A DNA stretch of 64,000 bases. Origin: BRH-c25 sp012519325. GTDB lineage: Bacteria; Bacillota; Clostridia; Lutisporales; Lutisporaceae. Of the stretch, positions 36,013-45,025 are shown piece by piece. Both the position numbers and the translations under genes were made by a program. The notes beneath the pieces are model-generated. The model did no database searches. It worked only from the letters and a program-made list of their open reading frames with translations, and was not told the origin of the DNA. How positions within the stretch are numbered: the stretch's first letter is position 1; every line of letters begins with the position of its first letter. The DNA is taken from NCBI GenBank assembly GCA_050950645.1, contig JBMNHZ010000018.1, positions 185,962 through 249,961 on the forward strand, given 5' to 3'.

Positions 36013-37491
36013 GTGGAAGGATACAATGTTTATCAAGATATATCAGAAAGAACGGAAGGCTGTATTTACATAGGAGTTGTGGGACCGGTCAGGACGGGCA
36101 AGTCCACCTTTATTAAAAGATTTATGGATTTGCTTGTACTTCCTAATATGGACAATGAGTTTAAAAAAGAAAGAACCAGGGATGAACTTCCTCAGAGTGC
36201 TAACGGAAAGACAATTATGACAACGGAACCTAAATTTGTGCCAAATGAGCTCATTGAGCTGACGTTAAGAGAGAATGCCAAATTCAAAGTAAGACTTGTA
36301 GATTGTGTCGGATATCTTGTAGAAGGTGCAATAGGACACATGGAGGATGACAGTCCAAGAATGGTTAATACTCCATGGTTTGAAGACCGAATACCCTTTG
36401 AAGAGGCAGCAGAAATCGGAACAAGAAAGGTAATTGCGGATCACTCCACAATAGGTCTTGTTGTAACAACTGACGGATCCATAACGGATCTTCCAAGGAG
36501 AAGCTATATAGAAGCGGAGGAAAGGGTTATAAAAGAGCTTAAAGAACTTGAAAAACCATTTATAATAGCGCTAAATTCAGCAAAACCCAAGGCACAGGAG
36601 ACAATTGAACTAAGAGAAGCTCTTGAGACTAAATACAGCACTACAGTTGTAACAGTAGATGCTTTGAATATGGAAATGGACGATTTGGAAGAAATTCTCG
36701 AGAAAATACTCTTTGAATTCCCGGCAAGAGAGATAAACTTTCATATGCCTCGCTGGATGGATACATTGGAGTTGGATCACTGGCTTAAGAGAGGTATTGT
36801 TGACGGCATCAGAACTAATCTTAGTGAGGTAAACAGAATGAGGGATATTGACGATGCCGTAAGGAAGTTTGATGGTGAAGAAAACCTTCAGTCTGTGGAA
36901 ATATCGGATATGCGGCTGGGAGAAGGGGTTGCAAATATAACCATAAGCATGAATGAAGGGCTTTTTTACAGAGTATTGGGAGAAGTCTCCGGCTACAGTT
37001 TAGAAGGTGATTATCAGCTTATTTCGCTAGTAAGGGAACTGGCCCAGTCAAAACGTGAGTATGATAAAGTCAAGTCAGCCCTAGGGGATGTCAAAGAATT
37101 CGGCTATGGCATGGTAGCTCCTTCTGTGGAAGAAATAAAGCTTGAGGAGCCTGTTATTGTTAAGCAAGGCAGCAAGTTCGGTGTCCGGCTGAGAGCTAGT
37201 GCTCCGTCACTGCATATAATAAAAACTGATATTGAGACGGAAATTGCTCCTATAGTGGGAACGGAAAAACAAAGTGAAGAATTTATCAAGTACTTTATGG
37301 AGGAGTTTGAGAACAATCCGCAAAAAATATGGGAATCCAATATGTTCGGAAAATCCTTGTACGATATGGTTAAAGAGGAGCTGCAGGGCAAGCTGTACAA
37401 GATGCCGGAGGATATCCAGAACAAACTGCAGCTTACACTGCAGAAGGTTGTTAACGACACCAGGGGCAGCCTGATATGTATAATAATTTAG
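36013..37491 (+). CDS. spoIVA: Stage IV sporulation protein A
   Basis: Coat-basement ATPase (492 aa) that polymerises on the outer forespore membrane in the mother cell. The N-terminal P-loop is GPVRTGKS (residues 24-31), then DCVGYLV as the Walker B-like segment. The family's long helical middle and C-terminus follow. GTG 36013 follows GGAGGG. A weak sigma-E-like pattern (ACATATA, about 15 nt, TATGCAAT) precedes it. Direct evidence of sporulation. Confidence 0.96.
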   Translation: MEGYNVYQDISERTEGCIYIGVVGPVRTGKSTFIKRFMDLLVLPNMDNEFKKERTRDELPQSANGKTIMTTEPKFVPNELIELTLRENAKFKVRLVDCVGYLVEGAIGHMEDDSPRMVNTPWFEDRIPFEEAAEIGTRKVIADHSTIGLVVTTDGSITDLPRRSYIEAEERVIKELKELEKPFIIALNSAKPKAQETIELREALETKYSTTVVTVDALNMEMDDLEEILEKILFEFPAREINFHMPRWMDTLELDHWLKRGIVDGIRTNLSEVNRMRDIDDAVRKFDGEENLQSVEISDMRLGEGVANITISMNEGLFYRVLGEVSGYSLEGDYQLISLVRELAQSKREYDKVKSALGDVKEFGYGMVAPSVEEIKLEEPVIVKQGSKFGVRLRASAPSLHIIKTDIETEIAPIVGTEKQSEEFIKYFMEEFENNPQKIWESNMFGKSLYDMVKEELQGKLYKMPEDIQNKLQLTLQKVVNDTRGSLICIII

Positions 37492-37655
37492 AGAAGTAAA
37501 GCAGTGTAGAAATTCAGAGGCGTTCTGATTGATTATATAACAGAACGCCATATTTTTTAAGAATTAATGAAACTTTTTAGTGCATTTTGCAGTAATTATA
37601 TATAGTTAGTACAGTAGAACATTTATTAATGATATTTTTAAAAGGGGGTTATACG

Positions 37656-38339
37656 GTGACTGAAAGCGTAAAAAGATTCAGAACACCCGGGGAACTTAAA
37701 ATTGCTGCCAAGGAAAATCTTGACGGAAAATGGTTGACAGCTATTGCCGTATCTATAGTTGCCTGGCTGTTAGTAGAGGCTTTCACATCAAGCAATGGAG
37801 GGAATGCTGCTATTAAGTATGTAATGGAGAACGGGAAATTTATAAGAGTCGATACTGATGGTAGTGCATTTAAAAATATGATGTCAATTGTAAGCCTGAT
37901 AATCGGAGGGCCGATTTATTTTGGAATAGCATATTATTTTCTAAAGCTTGCAAGATATGAAACAGCAGAGTTTAATGACTTGTTTTCAGGCTTTAGTTTG
38001 TTCAAGACTAATTTTGTTCTGCATTTGTTGATAACAATATTTACGATACTGTGGACACTGCTTCTCATCGTACCAGGCATAATAGCCGCAATAAAATACT
38101 CAATGGCCTATAATATACTTATCGACAATCCGGAAATAGGAGGCCTGGAAGCTATAAGAAGGAGCACGGAGATGATGGATGGGCATAAGATGAGATTTGC
38201 AGAGATGTGGTTCAGCTTTCTTGGATGGTTTTTGTTGGGTATTGTAACCTTTGGTTTAGGCATGATATACGCTGCTCCTTACTATAGGGCAGCTAAAGCC
38301 AATTTTTATCTGGATTTAAAAGAAAGCTGCAGTGTATAA
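37656..38339 (+). CDS. DUF975 family membrane protein
   Basis: A 227-aa protein with about five hydrophobic segments. N-terminus KRFRTPGELKIAAKENLDGKW and the later IPGIIAAIKYSMAYNIL and SAEAIRRS-like motif (GGLEAIRRSTEMMDGHK) fit DUF975, a membrane family of unknown function frequent in Firmicutes. GTG 37656 is chosen behind AAAGGGGG; the frame is open from 37629. A terminator follows directly. Confidence 0.75.
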   Translation: MTESVKRFRTPGELKIAAKENLDGKWLTAIAVSIVAWLLVEAFTSSNGGNAAIKYVMENGKFIRVDTDGSAFKNMMSIVSLIIGGPIYFGIAYYFLKLARYETAEFNDLFSGFSLFKTNFVLHLLITIFTILWTLLLIVPGIIAAIKYSMAYNILIDNPEIGGLEAIRRSTEMMDGHKMRFAEMWFSFLGWFLLGIVTFGLGMIYAAPYYRAAKANFYLDLKESCSV

Positions 38340-38350
38340 AAAAGTGAAAG

Positions 38351-38378
38351 GTGACAGGTGAGAGCCTGTCACTTTTTT
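38351..38378. terminator. Bidirectional terminator after the DUF975 gene and the 50-codon gene
   Basis: GTGACAGG (38351-38358) and CCTGTCAC (38365-38372) followed by six T on the plus strand. On the minus strand the stem is preceded by A-rich sequence and includes the stop codon of the small basic protein gene. Confidence 0.8.
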
Positions 38379-38521
38379 CTGTTCTTCTTGCGCTTCTTCA
38401 GGTTTTTATCTGAGGCAGGTGCGGATATTGAATCGGTGTATAAAATCCTTGTTGCCTCATTTCTTCCATCGTCGACAGCCCCTGTACTGCTGGCGGCATC
38501 CATCCCTTTTGAACGTTTCAA
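38369..38521 (-). CDS. Small, very basic protein of 50 aa
   Basis: Starts at TTG 38521 behind AAAGGAG with 8-nt spacing and ends at TGA 38369. The product begins MKRSKGMDAASSTGAVDDG and ends KKRKKNRKK; the tail of about 11 residues is almost all Lys/Arg. The terminator at 38351 fits its 3' end. It could be a small nucleic-acid-binding or spore protein; I recognise no family. It is shorter than usual gene-calling cut-offs and easy to miss. Confidence 0.6.
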   Translation of the reverse strand: MKRSKGMDAASSTGAVDDGRNEATRILYTDSISAPASDKNLKKRKKNRKK

Positions 38522-38616
38522 ATCATCAACTCCTTTCATAAGCATTCAACTTTTTAACAAGGTGTAAATATATCCCACTATGTAGCCTGTTCCAATTCAC
38601 AAAGTAGGAGGTGTGC

Positions 38617-38637
38617 ATGTATCCTCCGCCTAATTGA
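38617..38637 (+). other. Six-codon ORF with poly-Pro core and strong ribosome site (MYPPPN)
   Basis: ATG 38617 lies just behind AGGAGGTG and is followed by TAT CCT CCG CCT AAT TGA. GGAGG (38608-38612) can also pair with CCTCC (38623-38627) in the ORF, so the ribosome site could be occluded. It precedes the XpaC-like gene by 128 nt. A leader-peptide role is only a possibility. Confidence 0.3.
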
Positions 38638-38764
38638 AACTTATTATTATTTTGCAGCTAATTATGAGTTTTATGCAAATGCAATATTTTTGTATTTTTG
38701 AAACAAATTGAGGACAATCGAAGTATATATAATAAGAAGTAATATTCAGATGGGAGCGAATAAC

Positions 38765-39655
38765 GTGCTACATTCTTTGATAAATCTAATATTTGGAATT
38801 ATATCCCTAACGATTAAATTGACATTCAAGATTGTTGAAGTTATATTTCAATTTTTGTTCGGATTGATTTCAGGAATAGTCCAACGCTCAGATGTAAAGC
38901 ATTCGGAAAAGAGTATTAAGAAAGATGCTTCTTCCGGAAATGTAACAGAAAACAATGTTAGAAAATTCAAGACGCCGGAAAGCAGCAGGGCGCAAAGAAG
39001 GGTAAATGAAGATGTAAGCAGGAACAAATCCGATGAAGTTCAGAATAAGGATTTTTATGTGGTTTTATTTATACTTACAATAATTCCTGTAATAGTGGCC
39101 CTGTCAATGGGTAAGCTTTTATATGCGGGAATAATAGGGGCAGCAGGCTTCGGGCTTATGATACTAGCCGGAGTTGCAGCAGGCATTGCAGGAAATCTTA
39201 AGAAAAAAGCTGCGGAACAAAGGGCTGACAAGGACGAGAAAGAACCTGCCGGGGATGATTCGACGGAGAAGCTTATAAAGGATGCCTTTGATAAGCTGTT
39301 TGTGATAAGAAAGGATATAGGGAAGATTGCAGAGGCAGATATAAGAAAAAGGCTTGAAGCCATATGCTGCACAGGAGAGAAAATAATAGGCGAGGTCAGA
39401 ACAAATTCCGAAGGCCTTGTTCATGTCAGAAAGTTTTTCTATTACTATATTGATGCTTTTGCTGAAATAGTGAATAAGTATCTGAGGCTGTCAAGCTTTG
39501 AGGAGTCATCGGAAGAAATCGGAAGGCTTCTGACTGAAGCAGAAAACTCCTTTTCCGATATTGACTGCATTTTCAAAGATATGTGCGAAAAGCTGCTCCA
39601 GAAGGATATAATGCATCTTAAGGCAGAGATTAATGTGATTAAGAACAGCAATTAA
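38765..39655 (+). CDS. XpaC-like (5-bromo-4-chloroindolyl phosphate hydrolysis) family protein
   Basis: A 296-aa protein with an amphipathic or membrane N-terminus (LINLIFGIISLTIKLTFKIVEVIFQFLFGLISGI), a charged linker, two membrane helices (DFYVVLFILTIIPVIVALSMG; LLYAGIIGAAGFGLMILAGVAAGIAG) and a C-terminal helical domain containing VRKFFYYYIDAFAEIVNKYLRL, the hallmark of the XpaC family. GTG 38765 follows GGGAGCG; an upstream start at 38708 lacks a ribosome site. The usual TelA partner gene is not adjacent. Confidence 0.7.
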   Translation: MLHSLINLIFGIISLTIKLTFKIVEVIFQFLFGLISGIVQRSDVKHSEKSIKKDASSGNVTENNVRKFKTPESSRAQRRVNEDVSRNKSDEVQNKDFYVVLFILTIIPVIVALSMGKLLYAGIIGAAGFGLMILAGVAAGIAGNLKKKAAEQRADKDEKEPAGDDSTEKLIKDAFDKLFVIRKDIGKIAEADIRKRLEAICCTGEKIIGEVRTNSEGLVHVRKFFYYYIDAFAEIVNKYLRLSSFEESSEEIGRLLTEAENSFSDIDCIFKDMCEKLLQKDIMHLKAEINVIKNSN

Positions 39656-39736
39656 GGACACGGGGACAAGGACACGGGGACGTTTCTCGTGTCTCACTGA
39701 AAGCGAGACACGAGAAACGTCCCCGTGTCCTTGAAG
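39652..39736. repeat. GGGGACGTTTC-family palindromic repeat, copy 5
   Basis: GGACACGGGGACGTTTCTCGTGTCTC pairs almost perfectly with GAGACACGAGAAACGTCCCCGTGTCC around CACTGAAAGC; a partial GGACACGGGGAC precedes. It lies between the convergent XpaC-like and aminopeptidase genes and overlaps the XpaC-like stop. Confidence 0.9.
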
Positions 39737-40852
39737 CTATTTCAATTTTTCAGGATTCAGTATTTGCAGCTCCGGAGGTACGAACCTGCCGTCTTTTCTT
39801 ATAAGCAGGTCATCAAACCAAATTTCACCTCCGCCGTATTCCGGGGTTTGTATGCATACCAGATCCCAATGAATAGCGGACTCATTTCCATTGTAACATT
39901 GTTCGTAAGAACTGCCGGGAGTGAAATGGAAGCTTCCCATTATTTTTTCGTCAAAGAGGATATCTTTCATGGGCCTTACAATATATGGGTTGACTCCTAA
40001 GGCGAATTCTCCCACATACCTTGCACCCTCATCAGTATCAAATACCTTGTTGATCCTTTCTGTGTTGTTTGCAGTCGCCTTTATGATTTTACCGTCTTTG
40101 AACTCCAGTCTTATGTTCTCATATGTATATCCCTGATATTCCGAAGGAGTATTATAAGTTATATATCCATTTACAGAATTTTTAACAGGAGCTGAATACA
40201 CTTCTCCGTCGGGGATATTGGATTTGCCGTCACATTTTATTGCAGGCAGCCCTTTGATGGAGAAGCTTAAGTCCGTGCCAACACCAATGATTCTAACCCG
40301 GTCGGTATTATTCATAATCTTTATCAGCGGATCCATAGCCTTAGACATTTTTGAATAATCCAGGTTGCAAACACTGAAATAGAAGTCCGCGAACTGCTCA
40401 TTGCTCATATTGGCCATTTGTGCCATTGAACTGTTAGGGTACCTCATTATACACCATTTTGTATTTTTTACTCTGAGATTAGTATGAACTGTTTTTAGCC
40501 AGTTGGATTGGTAAAAGCCTATTTTTTCACTGGGGATATCAGACCATTCAGAAGAGTTGTAAGAGCCTCTTATTCCAATATATGCCTGCATATCCTTCAT
40601 TCTTTCTGCTTCATAGTGAGCGGCGCGGGACATATGATCCGCATCAGTACCCAGCATCAATTCTCTCATGAGAGCTCTGTTTTTTATTGTCAGGTATGGT
40701 TTGCCTCCGATTCTATAGACTTCTTTTATAAGCTCCGAAGCAAGTTCCTCACCGGAGTCATATACTTCGATAAGAATGTTTTCTCCGGGCTTAAGCTTAA
40801 CTGAGTAATGCAGAAGATTCTTAGTCATCTCTGTAATCCTGGGATCCTTCAT
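39737..40852 (-). CDS. Aminopeptidase, M29 family
   Basis: Cytoplasmic metallo-aminopeptidase (371 aa) of the thermophilic aminopeptidase family (AmpS/PepS/aminopeptidase T). Visible metal and active-site blocks: NIPDGEVYSAPV with the first Glu, ARYVGEFALGVNP with the second Glu, SSYEQCYNGNESAIHWD with His and Asp ligands. ATG 40852 follows GGAGG. Single gene, convergent with the XpaC-like gene. Confidence 0.93.
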   Translation of the reverse strand: MKDPRITEMTKNLLHYSVKLKPGENILIEVYDSGEELASELIKEVYRIGGKPYLTIKNRALMRELMLGTDADHMSRAAHYEAERMKDMQAYIGIRGSYNSSEWSDIPSEKIGFYQSNWLKTVHTNLRVKNTKWCIMRYPNSSMAQMANMSNEQFADFYFSVCNLDYSKMSKAMDPLIKIMNNTDRVRIIGVGTDLSFSIKGLPAIKCDGKSNIPDGEVYSAPVKNSVNGYITYNTPSEYQGYTYENIRLEFKDGKIIKATANNTERINKVFDTDEGARYVGEFALGVNPYIVRPMKDILFDEKIMGSFHFTPGSSYEQCYNGNESAIHWDLVCIQTPEYGGGEIWFDDLLIRKDGRFVPPELQILNPEKLK

Positions 40853-41181
40853 TTACAGCGCCTCCTGTCGAATAAAATATGTATATTTCATATATTATTT
40901 AGCAATTTAATAGTATTATGCAAATTTCCCATTAAGCGTTCCCATTTTTAATTGAACTAACTATTATAAGGTTATAACATATTAATAAAATTAGATATAT
41001 ATAAAATAATTTTGTCATCATTATAGCTTATTGGCAAAAAGCTGTAAAGGGTTTTGTACATCGGCCGACATACATGGAGCCTTCAAAAAACGCAAAAGAT
41101 AATAATGAGACAAATAGATGGTGCAAGCGGTCAGCATACCTACCGCCTTGTTGAGACTTTAGTATTTGAGGAGATGAGCGA
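40853..41181. other. Intergenic region between divergent aminopeptidase and phospholipase-like genes
   Basis: 329 nt without a supportable gene. 40900-41040 is very AT-rich. At about 41127-41153 CAAGCGGT and ACCGCcTTG form a hairpin, 30 nt ahead of the ribosome site of the downstream gene, in the leader of that gene. I could not match it to a known riboswitch. Confidence 0.5.
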
Positions 41182-41880
41182 ATGAACGTCATAGAAAATG
41201 CATATGGGAAAACCTTCAAGACGGTATTATGGGCTGTAAACCCTCTGAAAAAGTTATTCAAGAAGACCTTGTGCCAGGTACATGTATTCATTAATGAACA
41301 AGCAGTAGAAATTCTTAGAAATGATGGATTTTATGATGCCTATGAATTCTATACCCAAAATAAAGGCTGCCTGAACGACGGAGTGGTTTGGGCGGATCAG
41401 GATTTTAAGAGCAAGGATCATTTCTACAGCCCTTATACTCGCAGAGGGCTATATGGTTGTAAATCATCAAAGCAGCTGTTCAGGAAATATTATGGCTGTG
41501 CACTGGTACACTGGGACTGCGGTGATAAGGATAAATCCATTTTCTATCTGGGTGCTGCAGTGCATCTGGTACAGGATGCCACGATTCCGCAGCACGGGAG
41601 TGTCAAGCTGTTAAAAAGCCATAGAAAGTATGAACAATGGATTCAAAAGGTTCATGATAATTTTTTGCATTACTCTGTTTTAAATAATGGGATTTACCTG
41701 GAAAACCCCTTTGATTATATAGAAAAAAACGCAAAGGAGGCAATAGAAGCATATACAAAATATTCTCTTATAAAAGATCCTTCAGAGAAATTTTTCAGGG
41801 TAGCCAACAGGGCATTTCCTTTAGCCCAGAAAACAACAGCGGGCTGTCTGATGAATTTCTACAAGAAAATTAATGAATAA
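41182..41880 (+). CDS. Zinc-dependent phospholipase C-like protein
   Basis: A 232-aa protein of the Zn_dep_PLPC fold. The zinc-binding His/Asp pattern is visible: HVFINEQAVEIL, a DQDFKSKDHFYSP stretch, and AAVHLVQDATIPQHG. No signal peptide is evident, so it may act inside the cell or be exported non-classically. The family includes phospholipase C, but many clostridial members are uncharacterised. ATG 41182 follows GAGGAGATGAGCG. Its 3' end overlaps the convergent radical SAM gene by 11 nt. Confidence 0.75.
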   Translation: MNVIENAYGKTFKTVLWAVNPLKKLFKKTLCQVHVFINEQAVEILRNDGFYDAYEFYTQNKGCLNDGVVWADQDFKSKDHFYSPYTRRGLYGCKSSKQLFRKYYGCALVHWDCGDKDKSIFYLGAAVHLVQDATIPQHGSVKLLKSHRKYEQWIQKVHDNFLHYSVLNNGIYLENPFDYIEKNAKEAIEAYTKYSLIKDPSEKFFRVANRAFPLAQKTTAGCLMNFYKKINE

Positions 41881-43639
41881 TGATTTCTTCAAGGGGCACA
41901 GTTGCAAAAGCAGTTCTTTTTTTGCCAAGGCCTGATTTTAATAGATAAAACATTACAATTTCACCTTCGGAAGAGGTGCCTGCAAATATATCCCGGAGAA
42001 ATACTTCATAACCTATATGCTTCAATATCTCACGCATGGATAAGTTTTTAAAATCTTCAAAAATATCTGTATTAGTGAGCTTATTTTTGATGTATTCGTG
42101 TATTTCCTTCTTTATTGGTGCATGGTTGAATCTTAATATTGATTCGGGCATGTTTCCGCTTCTGACATAAAGTAGCCAATCAAGCTTCATGTATTCATTA
42201 AATATGCTGAACTTTTCCGAATCCATTCTCTCAAATAGCATTTCCTTAACAAAGTCTTTTAAAATATCGTATAAATCATTTATTTTTTTTGAAGAATTGA
42301 AATGGCCATTTAAATTCCAGTATTTTGAGAACCTGCTGTAAAACTCAAAAGGATCAGTACCCGTGGCATGAAGCAGGAAGCTCAGCGTATGTCTGAACCT
42401 GCCGCTGTTGTAATACTGTTCAAGCACATTCTCAACATCCTTTAACTCCACAAGTTCCTTATAGGATAACCAAGCGGTACTTATTACTTCATAGGGAGGG
42501 AAGTCGTGATGCAAAATGCCGTATCGACTGCAGGCTTTTCTTATGCCGGAGCCCTTCAGGAGCTTCAGAAAACCCAGCTGAAGCATATCAGGCCTGAGTG
42601 CGTATACATCGTTGAAGGATTTCTTAAAGCTTTTCATATCCTCATAGGGAAGACCGGCTATCAGATCCAGATGTATATGGACATTCTTAAAGGACAAAAG
42701 CTTGGCAACATTATGGCTCACCTTTTTAAAGTCCATTTTTCTTTTTATTTCGGAAATGGTTTTCGGGTTTGTGGACTGTACTCCGATTTCAAACTGGAAC
42801 AAACCGTTGGGTGCTTTTTCCACGGTTTTCAGAAATTGCTCGTTAATTGAATCCGCAGCTATTTCAAAATGAAAGTTAGCAGATGGGTTAAGTTCAATAA
42901 TATACTGCATTATCTCAACAGAACGAGATATGTCACAATTAAAGGTTCTGTCTACAAGCTTGACCTGTTTGATACCTGCACCTGCAAATCTCTTTATATC
43001 CTGGCGAATGCGTTCCATTGACAAATACCTTACACCGCGTATAGTTGAGGAAAGACAGTATTGGCAGTTGAAGGGACAGCCTCTGCTGGTCTCATAATAT
43101 AAAATCTTGTTCTCAAGGCCGTCAAAGCTGTCATAAGGAAAAGGAAGCATATCCAGATCCGGAATATCAGGCCGGGGTTCTGTGACTACAATATCTGCTC
43201 CTGTTCTGTAAGCTATGCCGGGAATATCAGAAAGGCTGCCTTCACGGCGGGTTAGGCAGCTAAGGAGATTCAGCAAGGAAGCTTCTCCTTCACCGATGAC
43301 AATATAATTAAGGAAGGAATATCTTGAAAGCAGGTCTGCAGCATCATAGGAAACTTCAGGGCCTCCAAGAATTATTAATGCCTCCGGCTTTGCTTTTTTT
43401 AAGCTGCTGCAGATATTCAGCACCATATCGATGTTCCATATATAGCAGGAAAAGCCATATATCCGGGCATCAGAGAAATACAGTCTCTTAAGAATGCTGC
43501 TTATGCTGTCATTTATGCTGAATTCGGCAATGTCAATTTCTCCTATCTGAGTTTCACAATATTTTTTCAAGTATCTGACAGCAAGATTAGAGTGTATATA
43601 TTTAGCATTAATCGCGCTCAGCAAAACTTTCATTTTCAT
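41870..43639 (-). CDS. B12-binding domain radical SAM protein (DUF4080 family)
   Basis: A 589-aa protein: N-terminal cobalamin-binding-type domain (MKVLLSAINAKYIHSNLAVRYL, IILGGPEVSYDA, GEGEASLLNLL), then the radical SAM cluster C188-x3-C192-x2-C195 (SRGCPFNCQYC), and a C-terminal DUF4080. The substrate is unknown; relatives include methylthiotransferases and enzymes of wide reaction range. ATG 43639 lies behind GGAGG with better spacing than TTG 43642. Single gene. Confidence 0.88.
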   Translation of the reverse strand: MKMKVLLSAINAKYIHSNLAVRYLKKYCETQIGEIDIAEFSINDSISSILKRLYFSDARIYGFSCYIWNIDMVLNICSSLKKAKPEALIILGGPEVSYDAADLLSRYSFLNYIVIGEGEASLLNLLSCLTRREGSLSDIPGIAYRTGADIVVTEPRPDIPDLDMLPFPYDSFDGLENKILYYETSRGCPFNCQYCLSSTIRGVRYLSMERIRQDIKRFAGAGIKQVKLVDRTFNCDISRSVEIMQYIIELNPSANFHFEIAADSINEQFLKTVEKAPNGLFQFEIGVQSTNPKTISEIKRKMDFKKVSHNVAKLLSFKNVHIHLDLIAGLPYEDMKSFKKSFNDVYALRPDMLQLGFLKLLKGSGIRKACSRYGILHHDFPPYEVISTAWLSYKELVELKDVENVLEQYYNSGRFRHTLSFLLHATGTDPFEFYSRFSKYWNLNGHFNSSKKINDLYDILKDFVKEMLFERMDSEKFSIFNEYMKLDWLLYVRSGNMPESILRFNHAPIKKEIHEYIKNKLTNTDIFEDFKNLSMREILKHIGYEVFLRDIFAGTSSEGEIVMFYLLKSGLGKKRTAFATVPLEEIIIH

Positions 43640-43853
43640 CAAGAACCTCCGATATCTTCCTGCATTGGTCGCAATGAACGATGCATTGTGTTTTAAATTC
43701 TAGTATAATTATAACAATAATGATTATGATATGCATATTTTTCGTATTTATAATTGACTTATATATCGTAAAAATGATTTGTTGTCACAAGAATAGTGGA
43801 AGTATCGTTAAGCGTGAAACACTCAGTATTATCTTAACTTAGGAGGTGTATTT

Positions 43854-44498
43854 GTGAAAAATATAGAGAATTTAAAAAATAAAGCAAAAAGGATATCAGA
43901 GATATTATTCAAAACTTATCCGGAAGCAACCTGCTCCCTGGAATATAAGGAGCCTCTTGAACTGCTGATTGCAACAATGCTTGCGGCTCAATGCACTGAT
44001 GAGAGAGTGAATTTAGTAACCAAAGGTCTTTTTAAGAAATATACATCAGTGTATGATTATGCGAATGCAAACCCTGAGGAGCTGGAGGAGGATATAAGGT
44101 CTACAGGCTTTTACAGGAATAAAGCAAAGAATATAATCGGCTGCTGCAAAAAGCTTATAAAGAATTTCGGAGGCAAAGTCCCTGATAATATGGAGGATTT
44201 ATTGAGCTTACCGGGAGTAGGGAGAAAGACTGCCAATGTAGTATTGGGCAATATATACAAAATTCCGGGGGTAATTGTTGATACACATTGTAAGAGACTG
44301 TCTAAAAGGATTGGCTTGACCGAGCAGGAGGACCCGGAAAAAATAGAATATGCTCTTATGAAAATACTGAGAAAGGAAGATTGGACAGCATTCAGCAACA
44401 GTCTGGTATATCACGGCAGAGCCGTATGTGATGCCAGAAAGCCAAAATGCACGGAGTGCCCAATTGCCATTTATTGTGACTTTTTTAACAATATTTGA
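43854..44498 (+). CDS. nth: Endonuclease III (DNA glycosylase/AP lyase)
   Basis: Base-excision repair enzyme (214 aa) removing oxidised pyrimidines. Helix-hairpin-helix LPGVGRKTANVVL with the catalytic Lys, the Asp in VDTHCKRLS, and the [4Fe-4S] cysteines C-x6-C-x2-C-x5-C at the C-terminus (CDARKPKCTECPIAIYC). GTG 43854 follows AGGAGGTG. It precedes the V-ATPase operon by 200 nt. Confidence 0.96.
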   Translation: MKNIENLKNKAKRISEILFKTYPEATCSLEYKEPLELLIATMLAAQCTDERVNLVTKGLFKKYTSVYDYANANPEELEEDIRSTGFYRNKAKNIIGCCKKLIKNFGGKVPDNMEDLLSLPGVGRKTANVVLGNIYKIPGVIVDTHCKRLSKRIGLTEQEDPEKIEYALMKILRKEDWTAFSNSLVYHGRAVCDARKPKCTECPIAIYCDFFNNI

Positions 44499-44698
44499 AG
44501 GGAATTTAAATAAACAGGCGTTAATTTAAATTATTAGTTATATTTAACGAATTTTGAATTTTATAAAAAGTATAATATATATTAAAATTTTTTATGAAGG
44601 ATTTTGCTGTTTTATAACGAAATAGAAGCATAGGTTTAAAACATTGTGATTATTTAATCATTAGACTGATAGTATTATAGAAAGAGGTGGTGAGGCGT

Positions 44699-45025
44699 TT
44701 GACTACGGATATCATCAAGGGGATTAAGGAGACGGAATATGCGGCTGAGGAGAAAATTAAAGCAGCACAGCAGAAAGCCAAGGACATCTTGATGTGCGCA
44801 GAGCAAGAAGCTGTACACATCATTAAAGCCGCCGAGGACAAAGCAATTCAGGAGAGCAAAAAGCAGCTGGAGGCTGCAGAAAAGGAGGCTAATCAGGAAG
44901 CTGAAAACAAGAGAAAACGGAATAACGAATTATGTCAGGAGTTAAAGAGAAAAGCCGGGGAAAAGATGGAAGAGGCAGTGAATTTAGTATTGGAGAGGAT
45001 TGTGAGTATGAATGGCAATAGTTAA
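44699..45025 (+). CDS. ntpF: V-type ATP synthase/ATPase subunit H (peripheral-stalk G subunit)
   Basis: A 108-aa, almost wholly coiled-coil protein rich in Ala, Glu, Lys (AAEEKIKAAQQKAKDILMCAEQEA), as expected of the stalk subunit that dimerises with E. TTG 44699 is favoured with GAGGTGGTG upstream. First gene of the operon H-I-K-E-C-F-A-B-D (44.7-53.2 kb), overlapping ntpI by 14 nt. A TATAAT-like box (44571-44576) lies upstream, but its best -35 has poor spacing. Confidence 0.8.
   Translation: MTTDIIKGIKETEYAAEEKIKAAQQKAKDILMCAEQEAVHIIKAAEDKAIQESKKQLEAAEKEANQEAENKRKRNNELCQELKRKAGEKMEEAVNLVLERIVSMNGNS

Noticed and set aside
41041..41181. c-di-GMP (GEMM) riboswitch ahead of the phospholipase-like gene
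   Set aside because: A CGCAAAAG-like string is present, but the conserved GEMM core and tetraloop-receptor pattern are not.
44551..44576. Promoter TTGAAT/TATAAT for the V-ATPase operon
   Set aside because: Spacer is only 11 nt; the -10 may be real but its -35 is not identified.
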